Assembly (NCBI GenBank): GCA_000310025.1
Contig: FN649751.1
Span: 6,554,504-6,587,846, forward strand
Direction of reading: 5' to 3'
DNA length: 33,343 nucleotides
Origin: Ectocarpus siliculosus
Lineage: Eukaryota; Sar; Phaeophyceae; Ectocarpales; Ectocarpaceae
Numbering within the stretch: the first letter of the stretch is position 1; the number at the start of each line of letters is the position of its first letter. A program made the position numbers and the translations under genes. Shown piece by piece: positions 1 through 11,575 of the stretch. A model generated the notes under the pieces. That model saw nothing but the letters and a program-made list of their open reading frames with translations, did not search any database and was not told the DNA's origin.

Positions 1-321
1 CTTTTTTGGTGTGGCTGGGCTGGGGGGGGGGGGGGGGGGGCGTACTCATTTGTTGCTTGCCGTAGTCATTTGACCATTGAGGGGGGGAGGGATATCGCAC
101 AAGGACTAAACATGTCATCACACACCAGTCAAAGCACATCAACAGAAGCGACATGCTGATGACATTCTGTTGTTTGGCCATCAGCTCCAGATGCGCGTTC
201 CCTTCCCGCAGGGCTGTAGATTCAACCCCCCACACACCCCGGCCATTCCATCAACACCGGCTTCTTTGTACAACGAGCTTTGCGTTCGCGTATACCACAG
301 AACACCATATGTTGCCATCTC
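1..321. other. Left edge without a supported gene
   Basis: Begins with a long G homopolymer (about 21-41) next to low-complexity sequence, which suggests a contig edge. The remainder is downstream of IWS1. A final IWS1 exon could lie here if the donor after base 481 is used, but I could not identify one. Confidence 0.35.
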
Positions 322-3300
322 TTACATGAACAATTTGACCCCCTTCAATATCTTCACCCTCCTACTGCTGTAGGTACGCACATGAACATCATGACGAGAA
401 AGTACCATGCAATACAGCAGTTCCTCCTTACGGATAAAAACCGCCCCTCCCTCTGGTAAATCCACCCCATAAACACAAACCTGCTGGGCCGGTGCCCGGC
501 CGTGTCCCTCGACCCTCGACCTCGGCGCCTTTGAGAAAGCGTACCCGTTGGAGAACGGCACGCGAGCCTTTGTCGGGTCCAGCCCCCGCGCCCTGGCGTT
601 GAGAATGTTCCCTACAGCCTCGTCCTTGCTGGCTCCGTCGCGCCTCATGCTACCGTGGACCACTCGCCGCCTCCCGCCACTACCGGCGGCACCCCCGCCG
701 CCCCTAGTCGGGACCTCCATGGCCTCGAGGTCATCTTGCGCCGGGCGGCGGGCGCGGTAGTTAGTCTCCTTCTCGTACACGGGCCGGTTCCATTTGCTCA
801 CTAGCTGCCGGAGGCGGCGCTTGTTTTCGGTCGTCTCCTGCGACGCGTGGCGATGATAACGCGGGTGGGGGGGAGGGAAAGCGACACCACATATATTGTG
901 TTTTACGTATTTTGTTCCGGGGCATGCCAGGGGGAGAGGAGGTCGTGCTGGGCTGTTGTTGGGGGGGGAGGTGGGAGGTGGTGGTTGAGGAGGGAGTCGA
1001 GGGTGAAACTGAAACGCGCGCGCGTCGGGCTGCTGAAAAGTGTACGCTGGGTAGCTTTAGCCCTTGTGATACAGAGATTACCTTGATCTGCGGTCCACGA
1101 TTTTCGAAACGAGCCTTTACATCGAGTTCGGTGAGCTACAATACAAGTAGGACATGGATTGTGAACGCTTCAAGCTCATAGCAGTGGCCGCAAATCAGAG
1201 GTTATGTGAATGCGTGCAACCGCCGCCTTCAGCGCAGTTTGTATTGCAGTGTGATTGCACGGTCCTGGTCACGTACGTGTGTCGGGTAGCCAAGTAGCGT
1301 ACGGTCGTCCACAACGAGCAAGCATAAAAACGGGGAAAGATAGCCCCACAGGCATGGACCAGAGAGAAGGTGGCATTGCGCATACTAATAAATGGCTACG
1401 CTGAACCTAGACGAAAGAGAGGGGACATTCAAGCCAATACAGAGGACAAGACAGCACACACACGTGGAGCAGATACTCTTGGCAGACGAAAGACGCGGAG
1501 CTCGAGCCGAGAGAAAAAATCAGGCCAACACACCACTGGCATCCTCACAATCAAATCCACCTTTCACCCACCTCCCTGCAGTTGAGCAACCCCATCACCA
1601 CCTTCCCGATTCCGCTTCGCTTCAGGTGGTCCACCTGTACCGGTAGGTTTTCTATCAACTTGAGGATGTCCGTCCTGACGGTGAGGTTGGGCAGCTGGCC
1701 ATTGGAGTAGGGCTTTTATCATCCATGTCATCCACAGCATCACAGGAGGGGCGGCGGCGGCGGCAGGGAACGCGTGGCATTGCGTGCGCGAAGGGGCTTA
1801 GAAGATAATGGGGGAGCGTCACAGGGACTCGTTGGGTGAAGCTATTCAACATCTGGGTTGGGGCGAGGGGGGGCGCGGTCGATGTATCCACATGGTATCG
1901 CCGAAAGTCCGTGGGCGCACGGGCTTTGCTGCTGCTGCTACTGCGGCTGCGAATGTCGTACACTTGCCACTCTCGCATCGGAGATCACGGAGATCACGCA
2001 CGCTCGTTCAATCTTCTTCCGTACACATTTTCGTCGTTGCCGCTGTCACAGTGGCCGGCCTAGGTCTTGCTTTATCCTCGAGAGACAGGCGCTGTGAAAT
2101 GCAAGCAAACGACCCTACCCATGCGGTTTTGGCTGACCAATTTCGCTCATGAATCACCTGAAATAGCACCAGCACTACTGCTAGACAATTTCGAGAGTGA
2201 TGCCGCTTCGCAGCAGCAGCGGTACAAACCTCTAGGAATCAGAGCAAGAGATTAACCCTCCCCCTGTGATCCGTTGCTACCGTACCCACACCGTCACAGG
2301 TTGTTTCTCGCCCGCACTTGGTTGCTGTTGCCATCACCAAGAACCACGTGCACACACACGCCCTCACCAACACGCCACGTCACCATCCAGAACAGAGCCT
2401 ACCGCTTAGCTTGGCCTAGCTTGGCAGAGGTACTTACAAAGGGTCGAGGGTTATCGTTAGGCATTACGGTAGTGGAGGTGTCTGTTTCGATCTCCTAACC
2501 TGCAGCCAGCGCTTCAGGACGCCGAGAAGGTCGAACTCGAGGAAGGTCTCCTGCAGCTCTTTCTTCGCCAACGTCGCCTTCACAACCTACCCAGGCAGCC
2601 GCAAGCAGCAAGCAGCAAGCAGCAAGTACAGCGCCACGCAGCACCCGAGACGGCGTGAGCAGCAGACAGCATGGAGGCGAGCGCGCCAGGCACACGGCGA
2701 CGTAGTGTCAACACTTTCTGTGCGAACGTGTAGTGGAGTGTGCATGCGGGCTGGACGTTCTGCTCGGCTGAAACTCTTCACACCGTACACGCTTGCATTT
2801 CAACAAGAGTAAAAGAGACAGAAGAAGAACGTCGGGTTTGCGACGGCCAGTGGGAAGTGGAAATTGCGAAAGGCGCGAGAGGCCGTGAGGTGTCGGGCTA
2901 GTCCTTTGAAGGACGGACTTCACCCCGAGGGACAGTTCGCATGTTGTTGACACCAAAAAAGTACCATTTGTCACGCGGAAACAACAAAATAACAGAAAAT
3001 GCCGGCAACCAAAAGTCGAGACATCGGAACACCTAGTACCAAGGGCATGATTAAAATAGTGATTGCCCTGGAAACAAAGTTTGCTTGGTACCTTGGCCAT
3101 TAAAACGCACCAAACGGGGGCTTTGGCACAACACCTTTGCGACCCGAAGGGCAATACATAACCTCGCAGCAGCAGAGGCAGGCAGTCAACCTATCCTTAT
3201 CCCCGAGCTTGAGCTAGCAAGCATCCCGACGCAGAACAGAACAACCAAGCCTACAGCAGCAGCAGAACTAAAGCGGTACTCTAGTGAGTCAGTCACACCC

Positions 3301-5785
3301 TGATCATCTTGATCTTGTAGATCGCCGGGCGTCCGTTCTGCACTGCCTCCTCGTCGTCTTCCGCAGCCTGGTTGATCTTGAACATGAACTCCTGGGCGAT
3401 CTGCTCGCGCTCAGCCGTGCTCAGGTCCTGAGCCTTGCGCTTCTTCATGGATGCCAGGACCTTGGGGGCCAAGTCGGAAGTCATAGTCATAGCATCCATG
3501 ACGCCCACGGTGTTGGAATTGTAGGGGCATGAGAAAAGGACACAGCGGGCGACCTTACAAGCTTTGTGCATGTGCATGTGTCCACCACGTACTTGTGCAT
3601 TCTGTGTCGATGCTGGCACACCATCTACAAACGAATCGCCATCAAGGCTTGCCTTTGTCCGTGCAAGTCACATCCCCGTAATCGTTTCGCACGCTTTCAA
3701 CGACCACAGCAGGCGTGCCGCTGCTGCAACTGCTGCTGCTTCTGCACGGTGCTATGCATGATACTCTTAACTCACCGCGGTCATGGCACTCTCCTTCTTA
3801 GGGGCATCGTGGAAGTTCTCTGGGTTGTTGTCCTCCTCCGCCTCGCTGTGGTCTCCCCCTTCCGGCTCGTCCTGCTTGTACTCGTTTAGCAGGTCTGCGT
3901 TGTCGTCCTAAGAACACGGGGGGGGGGGGCTCCCTCAAATTCAAGCCTATAAAGCAAACCGTGTCACGTGATCAAAGGTATTGGTAGCCACGCCAAAACG
4001 GATGGTACGGTGAGTTTCCATGGGTTGTGGTACCGTGGGATAGCGGGTTATTGTGTGGCTTACATGACGGGTGTTTCTAGGGTCTGCGAGGCACCCACCC
4101 CCGCTGCATGTTTTTATCTGGCGTCACCCCCGGGCTGGGGCGGCTGTGTGTGGAAAGATCAGACAAAATGCGCATCCAACAAAAACTTCCACCTGGCGCG
4201 GTTACGCCGAATCGCCGTTACCCTATCCACGACACAACTTGCCGGCAGGCTTCCGTACCGTACCCCAGTTGGGATCATCCCAACATGACATCACACCACC
4301 CGCCGGCGAGGTCGTCATTCCACGGCAGCAACCGCGCTAAAAAACAGCTTTTTTTTGCGAATGCTCCAGCTGCTTGGCTCTAAATGGGTGTTGTTAGCGA
4401 CCCAAATTAGCGCAAAGTTTCGTGCGGATACTGCCAGCAGGGCGGCCCAAGATTGATGTATGCTATGTGGCGGCAAAGTATGAACCCCACCCCATCCCCT
4501 TGTGTGAACCCTGCCCGTACAACAGAAACCATCGGCTTCTACATACCCCCTATTCTCCAACGGTATGTACTTGGAAAAAATTGTCGAGAAACTGCCGAAC
4601 ACGATTACGGCTACTCTTAGCACAGGAAACCACTTCTGAACACCCTTCTAAATGGCCCAACTAGCTAACCAGTAACTTCCTCTCCCAATCGCGATATTTT
4701 CTGCAAGGACGCGTGAAACGAACCTAGACTATCGTTGCGGCAACAACATTTTGTACGAAAAATGATGCGGTATCTGGTGCCATAAACTACGGAAAAGCAG
4801 GGCGCATATAGATATGCATGCTTCAACGAACAGCATTGGGATTTTCGCTTAATTTAGTTACCGCACCCACCGCGTCGTCGATGAAATCATCGTCCTCCCT
4901 CGTCCGCTTGTTCGGTGCCCTCACCACCTCCTCACCACCATCGCCACCTAGCCCCTCATCCTCCTCGTCCTCGTGCTCTACCTCGGCGTCGCTCAAGTCG
5001 TCATCGCCATCGTCATCGTCTTGGTCTTGTGCCGCTTCGTCCGCCGAGGACTCCAGCCCAAGGTCTTGCAGGGTCGAGCTCTCGACGCTTGTCGTCTTAG
5101 CCTTCTTGGACTTCTTTTTCTTGCCCTTCTTCTTCTTGGTCGTCTTCTTACTACTGCCACCCTCCACCCCTTCCTCAACGTCGCCGTCCTTCTTCTTCTT
5201 TTTCTTCTTCTTCTTCTTCTTGGTGGGCTTGTCCCCTTCCCCTTCCCCGTCCGTCCCCTTCTTGCGCTTCGACTTGCTGGAACCCTCGGCACCAGCCTTG
5301 CGCTTCTTGCCCTTTCCTTTACCTTTACCGGAGCTATCCCCCTTGCTCAACCGGTCGCCTCCGGTCTTGCCGAGGGTTTTGCCCCCTGACCCACCCTCCT
5401 CGTCGTCGCTTTCCTCGAAAGGATCGACGTCTGCCACCGCCGTGTCATCGTTCTCGGCTCCTCCCTCTGGCGGCGGCGCGACCTCCTCCTCGCTGTCCGA
5501 CCCGAACACATCGGCATCCATTGCCAGCTTCTCCGCATCGGCATCCGCTGGGAAGGCCTCATCATTATCGTCCTCGCTGTCACTAAGGCCTGTCCCTCCC
5601 AAGGCGGCTCCCACGTCCGTGGGCGACGCGCCCGGCTTGTTGCTGGTCATACCCTCATCGTCATCGCCATCGGAGTCCAGAGCGCCAGCACCCCCGCTGG
5701 GCGCATCCTCGTTGTTGTTATTGTCGGCTTCTTCTGCGGGGTCAAACTCGTTGGCGGAGGAGTCCGACCCGAACACATCGTCCAT
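322..5785 (-). CDS. IWS1: IWS1/SPN1 transcription elongation factor, six exons
   Basis: IWS1/SPN1 binds the Spt6 elongation factor and RNA polymerase II complexes in the nucleus. Proposed exons in transcript order: 5785-4871, 3907-3776, 3460-3299, 2586-2500, 1712-1572, 837-322. All junctions are phase 0. The model gives about 650 residues. Residues 1-305 are an acidic, Ser/Asp/Glu-rich region with a long Lys run, as in the family's disordered N-terminus. Exons 3-6 form the conserved TFIIS-N-like IWS1 core: INQAAEDDEEAVQNGRPAI, then LAKKELQETFLEFDLLGVLK, then LKRSGIGKVVM, then RRLRQLVSKWNRPVYEKETN, then KARVPFSNGYAF. These line up with the human and Arabidopsis proteins as I know them. Two ends are uncertain. 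The exon 3 acceptor could lie at 3553 instead of 3460, because no AG follows the best pyrimidine tract closely. The C-terminus could splice at a CAG|GTTTGTG donor (exon end 481) instead of reading to the stop at 322. It is head to head with EMC4. Confidence 0.92.
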
Positions 5786-5816
5786 GGTGTGCGCTGAATA
5801 AGCCCCAGCACGCCCT

Positions 5817-5856
<40 letters not shown>

Positions 5857-6234
5857 CTCTCTCTCTCTCTTCGTCACAGCGGGGGCGTCTCCAAACAAGC
5901 CGGGCGGAGAGGTACAGCCTACAGCAGTTACACCTCACTTTCTTTTTTCTCGCAGAGTGAAAACGGACCCTTGCGAAAAACAGAGGAGGAGGAAGATGTG
6001 TGTGTGGTTGACGCACGCGTGGAGAAGGACGAATTCCTTAGCTGCTCAGATGTATGTGTGGGGGCAAGGGGCCTCAATTGCCTCAAAGACGATCTGGAGG
6101 GGGTACGCAGATTGGATACGGCATCTGGTCGGGTACCATCATCGTACGGCGTAAGAACCCCCCATGCTGTCTCGTGGTCTGTCTCCGGACACACACAGCA
6201 CAGCACCGCCGCCCACCCACCTCTTAGCTGAACC
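5786..6234. promoter_or_regulatory. Divergent intergenic region between IWS1 and EMC4
   Basis: This is the 449-bp interval between the two start codons and must hold both 5' leaders and promoters. A CT/GA microsatellite sits about 40 bp upstream of the IWS1 start, so it is probably in the IWS1 5' leader. The EMC4 start lies in gaaccATGg. I see no clear TATA box on either side. The promoter role is inferred from position. Confidence 0.5.
5824..5870. repeat. CT/GA microsatellite in the IWS1 5' leader
   Basis: An alternating CT tract with one gtt interruption, 39-85 bp upstream of the IWS1 start on the opposite strand. In the IWS1 transcript it reads as GA repeats. Confidence 0.8.
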
Positions 6235-8451
6235 ATGGCACCTCCCGAACGAACATGGCGCTTCGACCTCAACCCTGGGCCAGGAGAGGCCCCAAAATCA
6301 TTGGCTAGACCTCTGGGATTCAATCCGGGAGCATTAATTGACGTGAGTTCCTCTAGGGCTTCTGTCGGTATCAAAAACGCTCATCATCCGGTGTGCTGTG
6401 AACCAAGCCACCGCACGCCCGTGTTGTGCAGCAGACTCACGGACCATCGATCAGGATACACTGTTGAAGCTGTACTGTGTGTCACTTCTGTGTAGATATG
6501 TTGATGGAACTGCAACTACGAGTAACGGACAAGAGGAAGCCGGGAGGGAACCGCACTTGTTCCTGCCGGTGCCGGATGGGTTGCTGGTTTGTCTTCGCCC
6601 AAGAGACCTGCAAGGTGCACACTGCACACACACCAGGAAGCCAGTGGACAACACAGAGGAGGCGAGCCCACACTAGGTCTACTGGCTTCGCATCAGGGCG
6701 AAAACTGAACCAATAACAGTCAATCGCTGGGAAATACGAAAATACAGCAGCGTACACCTTGTCGGTGATGTGATGCATCTCCCACTCCACCCAGCGAACA
6801 CCCGCACGTTACAGGAGTACCGAATAGACTCCTGTACAGACTACAAATCTGTTATCGAACAAAGCTAATGGGTGTTTGTGTGGGGTGCATATGCGGCAAG
6901 AGCCGTGTAGTGGACCAACGGGGCCTTGTCCCTTTACGCCCCGTGATGCTTGGCGGTTCAATTCAACGAGAATGCGCAATTGCTCCGCACGCGCTTCCTC
7001 CAAGGGCGACGGTAAGACACGAATCCTTCGCCCGTGGGTCGCGGTACGGCCGCGCACGCGGCGGGCGACCTTGAAAGAACCCAGCACCTTTTCAAGACCC
7101 TAGCCGCACCCACCGACACTACAATATCTTTGTGTCTGAGCCCGGAGCCTAACCCATCGGATAATGTAATGGCGTCGTAGGCCTCTTCCTTTTTCTGTTA
7201 CAGATGTACTGGGCACGAAGCTGGAAACTACTGTACTGCTGTACCGCACCTGTACGTGACAAGAAGCTCGGCCGTGGATGAAACATGCTCCTCGAGGGGA
7301 CTGTAGCGATCGTGGCATCAGCACCGGTTTGACTAACGCAACAACAACGTTTTGGGAGGATCACACCCCAATGTTGACGAAGTCCGTCGAACTCCTTCCC
7401 CCCCCCCGTGTCGCTATCGTATTGGTACTTTCTTGCATCAATCAGGATGATGACGCCACCGGGCCGAGCGCACTGGCACAGGAGAACTTGAAAAAGAAGG
7501 TGAGCGAACGTGGGATAAGATTATCAGAGAAAACTTAAAGCAGTGCCACCAGAAGTGAGGGTCGATAGTCAGCCTTACCTTGAGGCACACGTGCCTCGGC
7601 GGCATGATAAAAAATATGCTTCTCTCGAAGAACAGTAAAGTTTGTTAAACCTTATGCTACCCCCTCCGCGTCTCCTTGCACGCGTGTCCTTGATTGTGCC
7701 CACCCACCCGCCATGTTACTCCTGCTTTCCCGTCGACCACCAAAACAGAGGGCGATGGAGATCGCGCTAGGGCCGGGGAAAAGTATCTTGATGAACGGTT
7801 TCATGATGTACATGTCGGGGGCTGGCATTCACATCTTCAGCATCATGATTACCTTCATGGGGATCATGAATCCCGCTAAGGCGATCCTCAGCGTTCACAG
7901 TGGTGAGTGAGATGAGAGCCGACCAGCAGTAAACAAACCGCAGCAAACTTCCGATATTGAGTAACAGGAAGGCTGTGGTTTCACCTCATGTGTCCGAAAC
8001 CAAGCCCTGTTTGTGTTTTAGTGTTTTTCTTCCTGTAGCAAGTCTTCTACCGCCGTCACAATTTTTTAGCTTCGCGCACTTGTCACTCTCACGCCCTTGT
8101 CGAAGAAGTCGCGTGTGGCTTGCACGGCATTTTCTGCTAGTTTTAGGGATACCATCATTTACAACACCACGCACCATCCCTGCGGTATCCACCGCTTACG
8201 CACCCGCTCAACCCGCGATGTCATCGCCCCGCCCGCCCGCCCCGCAAACGTATGCAGTCTTCCGAACAGTCGACGATGGCAAGATTTCCCTGCTCTTGCC
8301 GAAGCTCATATTTTGCGCCGTCAACTTTGGGGGAGTATGTGTCGCTCTTTGGAAGATGGCCAAGATGGGACTGTTGCCTGTAACCGCGGCGGATTGGACG
8401 TCTTACCTGGTGCCGAAACACGCCATCGAGCAGTCGGGAGTTCCATTATGA
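6235..8451 (+). CDS. EMC4: ER membrane protein complex subunit 4, four exons
   Basis: EMC4 is a small subunit of the ER membrane protein complex, which inserts tail-anchored and multipass proteins into the ER membrane. Exons: 6235-6342, 7446-7499, 7749-7902, 8258-8451. The phases (0, 0, 1) agree and the total is 169 residues; the human protein has 183. The N-terminus has the family's [12 protein letters not shown] pattern. Exon 2 supplies ENLKKK and exon 3 continues [20 protein letters not shown], matching the family W-[DE]-IALGPLKQIPMNLFIMYM block. The remainder of exon 3 is a hydrophobic hairpin. Exon 4 holds another membrane segment followed by [15 protein letters not shown], the family's C-terminal signature. 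The start ATG has a good context (gaaccATGg). The 1.1-kb first intron contains nothing I recognise. I found no alternative family that fits. Confidence 0.93.
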
Positions 8452-9707
8452 TACTATGATGCTTGGGAAAGAGGGGACTAGTCTTGGTTGGCATGATTCC
8501 CTAGAAGTTGGTTTTGTAATTGTCACCGACCGTTGTGGATCTGTTGGTTGTTTTTTTGGACATCTCAACGCAAATTGACCTGCTTTGGCCACCTTGTTAT
8601 CGCGTATCGTACTACTGGGCATGCCCGGTATCAGCAGCCCCAAGTAGCGTTGTCTTGGGCTAGATTTTGGAACGTGAGTGACTCGGATATCGGCCGTCGC
8701 CCCGCTCCCTCTACAGGGCAGGACTGTTGGAAATGTTGATCGGGTTTACGTTGCGTGATCTCTTTTGTTTGCTGCAGGATGGAGGGTACAAGGAAATGGA
8801 CCAGTTTCTGCCGTTGTCTTGGGCGGGGGAAAATAGAACGTAGACCGACATGCCACAGAAATAGCAAGAGCAGCCGCGGCATCTTCGTTGCGTCAATGTT
8901 CAGCGGCGGGTGCAATAAATGTACAACTATCCCTGCGTAATGATGCTTCTACAGTAGTACGTCGTGTGCGTCATGTCGAGTCTGACGCTGCTACTGTTGC
9001 CTGCCATGGAGGTACTCAGTACTCGGGTCTCTCGTAAACGAGATGGTGGCAGATGCAACCCTTCCACCAAAGCTCGGGTTATGATTCCCACGCATGAATA
9101 AGCCGACATGCCCAGGCACTGTGAAAAGGACGCATCATCTCAATTGCGAGAGGTCTGTCGCCTCTCATTTTCGTACAAGCCAAACTGTTCAGACACGGGA
9201 ACAAAGACGTACCACCTCACTTGAGAAGCTCGTTCACGTCTTATCGGTCGGTTGGCTTATCCAGGACTTTTCCGGGTGGAAGTTTCGTTAGTGTAGTGTA
9301 GTTGCGTAACCTCGGCGAAGTCTATGCTACGCAACGCACACTGCACGGATGATCACGGTGCACTCAACAGTTCGCGTTGACTTCGCGACGAGAGGTAGTA
9401 GGGTCTGTACAGAAGCAGGGCATCACGAAACGTCGTGCCAAGAGGCCTCAATACCTCTCCGGAAAAGTGGGTGCTTGGAATCGCCAAAGTAAAAATGATT
9501 GGAGGTCTCGTTCTAGTGCGAGTACGACCTCTGCCGGCAACACTACTATTGGAAAGCTTGGGTATCGACAGTACAAACTGCCAAGCTTAGCCTATGGCAA
9601 ACAACGCCACATGAAGCCGCGAAACCTTTGTACATACACCGGGAAAAATCTTCGAACGGTAAACGTTAAACTCCTTCACATGAACACCGGCTGCTTCAAT
9701 ATTCTAT
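8452..9707. other. Convergent intergenic region, EMC4 to the Yae1-domain gene
   Basis: A 1.26-kb tail-to-tail interval that should contain both 3' untranslated regions. An AATAAA occurs at about 8915 on the plus strand, but whether EMC4 uses it is unknown. An open frame of 169 codons at 9377-9886 overlaps the end of the Yae1-domain gene on the opposite strand and has no recognisable motif. I see nothing else. Confidence 0.5.
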
Positions 9708-11400
9708 CTACTCGTCCAAGCCATCAGCAACAGCTACTCCCGCGGGGCCGACGAGTCGAAGTCTCCGTAGGACTTCCGCCCTGTCGGGCACACCCGGTCC
9801 ATCCGGTCCCAACAGACTTGCCCGTCGAAGCTCCCCCACCAACCGCTGCAAATCCTCCGCCGTTCCCGCGGCTGGGGAAGTCTTAGTATTTCTATAGCCC
9901 TCTACTGGTTGCGATACGGCACCACCACTGCTGCTACTATTCCCCCCCCCTCCGGCAATCTCACTAGCACCCGTAGATCCTAGGGGTGCTGCACTCAACG
10001 CAGCTCCAGACGTGCTACTTCCTGCCGCCGTTTCGAGTCGTAGCCCTCCTACCGTCCCCGCGTCCTTCTCCGTGGATTGCCCCCCGCGAGCGGCCTGCTT
10101 GAGGGCTGCTTCCGCAGCGGCGGCTGCGCCGTACAGCGACCCGACCTCCCACCCCGCGGCCGCCCCCACCGCGTAACCCTGGTCGAAACCCTCCTGTACG
10201 GACTCCTGCACGCCGTCATCCACGCCGTCCTGGTAGCCGAGGGTGGTGAGGCGGGCTTGGAGTGCCGCTAGTTCTCTGCGGAATCGAACGAACGCGGTTT
10301 GACAGACCAGGGGATGGATCGATGATGAGGTTGGTTAGCGCTCACGCTTGAGCGCTTGAAACGTGCAGTTGGCAGGGGAGACATAAGAGAGGGACAGCGA
10401 CAGAGGCATAGAGGGGAGAGGGAGAGGAGGGAGAGAGAGAGACACACACCGAAACTGCGAGGTACAGACTTGCACAGAGAGAAGGAGGGAGGTACCGGAA
10501 AAGGGGACTGCGAGCACAAAGGGTGTTGTGTGTGAATTATTCACGTATGGTTAAAATTTTACCGTTATATCCGTCCCGGGGGGGTATGCCAAGATTGCAA
10601 TGGACTGACTACTACCGAGGTGACATAAGATATCACACCCCCTGGACATGTTTTCAAAGCTCGACTATTCCACAGCAGAAACAGTGGCGGCGCCGATAGT
10701 TGCGGCATTGGGACCGTCTGGTCGATGGCTTTCCGAAAACGTACGTTTGGCTTGTACATCCTCGTCGTCGTGGGCTAACATTGAGCTGTGAGTACAAGTA
10801 TTGATCAAAGGGGGTGTGATATCTCATGTCACCGAAGTACGGCTGTCGATACCAAAGTTTTAGAAGTTGCGAGACAAGGGTTCCATCTGCCTCACCACAA
10901 ACGCCAGCAACACCATACAGAGAAGGTGCGCTGCTGGTAAACAGCCACCATGGCCCTTCACAACAACCGCCGCCGAGGTCGCAAAAGCAGCTACGGCTGT
11001 ATGCTTGTTTGTACCGCACCTCCAGCAAGGGCATCCAGCATCCAGCTAAGCGTCCACGTGTTGCCTCTTGTGGGATGGCATAAATAAGCCAATGAATGGT
11101 CTACCATCAGGAGTGCTCAAAAGCGGATATCATTTTATGGGCTACAGGGACAACTGCATCCGAGGCAGCGCGTAGGGGCATGCGTACGATAGAGCGTCCC
11201 CGCTGTAAAGGTAGACTCATTTAGCTTCAAGCGAGGTGCTCATCGGCTTGGTTGTTCGGGGCATTTTCAAAAGTTCAAACACAAAACATGATCCACCTGT
11301 CGGCCATGTCGCGGGATTGCTCTCGTTCCTCTTCCACATCATCACCGAAGAACTCGTCGACCCCATCCACCCCAAAGATCTCCGGCCTTTTCTCTTCCAT
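9708..11400 (-). CDS. YAE1: Yae1-domain protein (Fe-S maturation adaptor), two exons
   Basis: Proteins with a Yae1 domain act with Lto1 as an adaptor that brings the cytosolic Fe-S machinery to the ABC protein Rli1/ABCE1. Exons: 11400-11297 and 10275-9708. The junction splits an AGA codon (AG|A) and gives 223 residues. Exon 1 encodes an acidic N-terminus beginning MEEKRPEIFG. Exon 2 begins with RELAALQARLTTLGYQDGV, followed by the repeated G-x3-G pattern typical of the domain (QEGFDQGYAVGAAAGWEVGSLYG). After the domain come Ala-, Gly- and Ser-rich segments and a short Leu/Arg-rich helix near the end; this tail is much longer than the domain needs. Family assignment is strong. Whether it is the Yae1 or the Lto1 orthologue is not settled by sequence alone. 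The gene is head to head with the deacetylase gene and its intron carries an inverted-repeat element. Confidence 0.85.
10619..10833. repeat. MITE-like element with 25-bp inverted repeats
   Basis: The left arm is 10619-10643 and the right arm 10809-10833. The arms are reverse complements with one mismatch (ggtgacataagatatcacac against its partner). The interior of about 165 bp shows no coding signal. It lies in the single intron of the Yae1-domain gene. I could not define target-site duplications, so calling it a mobile element is inference. Confidence 0.6.
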
Positions 11401-11575
11401 GCTCCTGTTGGTTGTGGGGAAATGCGCCGGTGGCGAACGCGGCCTGTCACAGTTCCGTGAGCGGCCCCGCGGATTCATCGCTCGACGGAGCCGCACCCGC
11501 CACGCTCCCGGACTGCTTGGCTCCTAATAAGCAGCAGGTTGCGGCCATCGGCACAAAGGCACAAACAAATAAACA
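11401..11575. promoter_or_regulatory. Short bidirectional promoter between the Yae1-domain gene and argE
   Basis: Only 175 bp separate the two start codons, so both transcripts must start within or very near this segment. It is GC-rich near the Yae1-domain gene and A-rich just before the argE start (caaacaaataaacaATG). No TATA box is obvious. The function is inferred from spacing alone. Confidence 0.55.

Noticed and set aside
4818-5801. Long plus-strand open frame of 327 codons, Ser/Pro/Phe-rich
   Set aside because: It is the antisense of IWS1 exon 1; its Ser and Phe runs mirror the acidic and Lys codons of the true gene.
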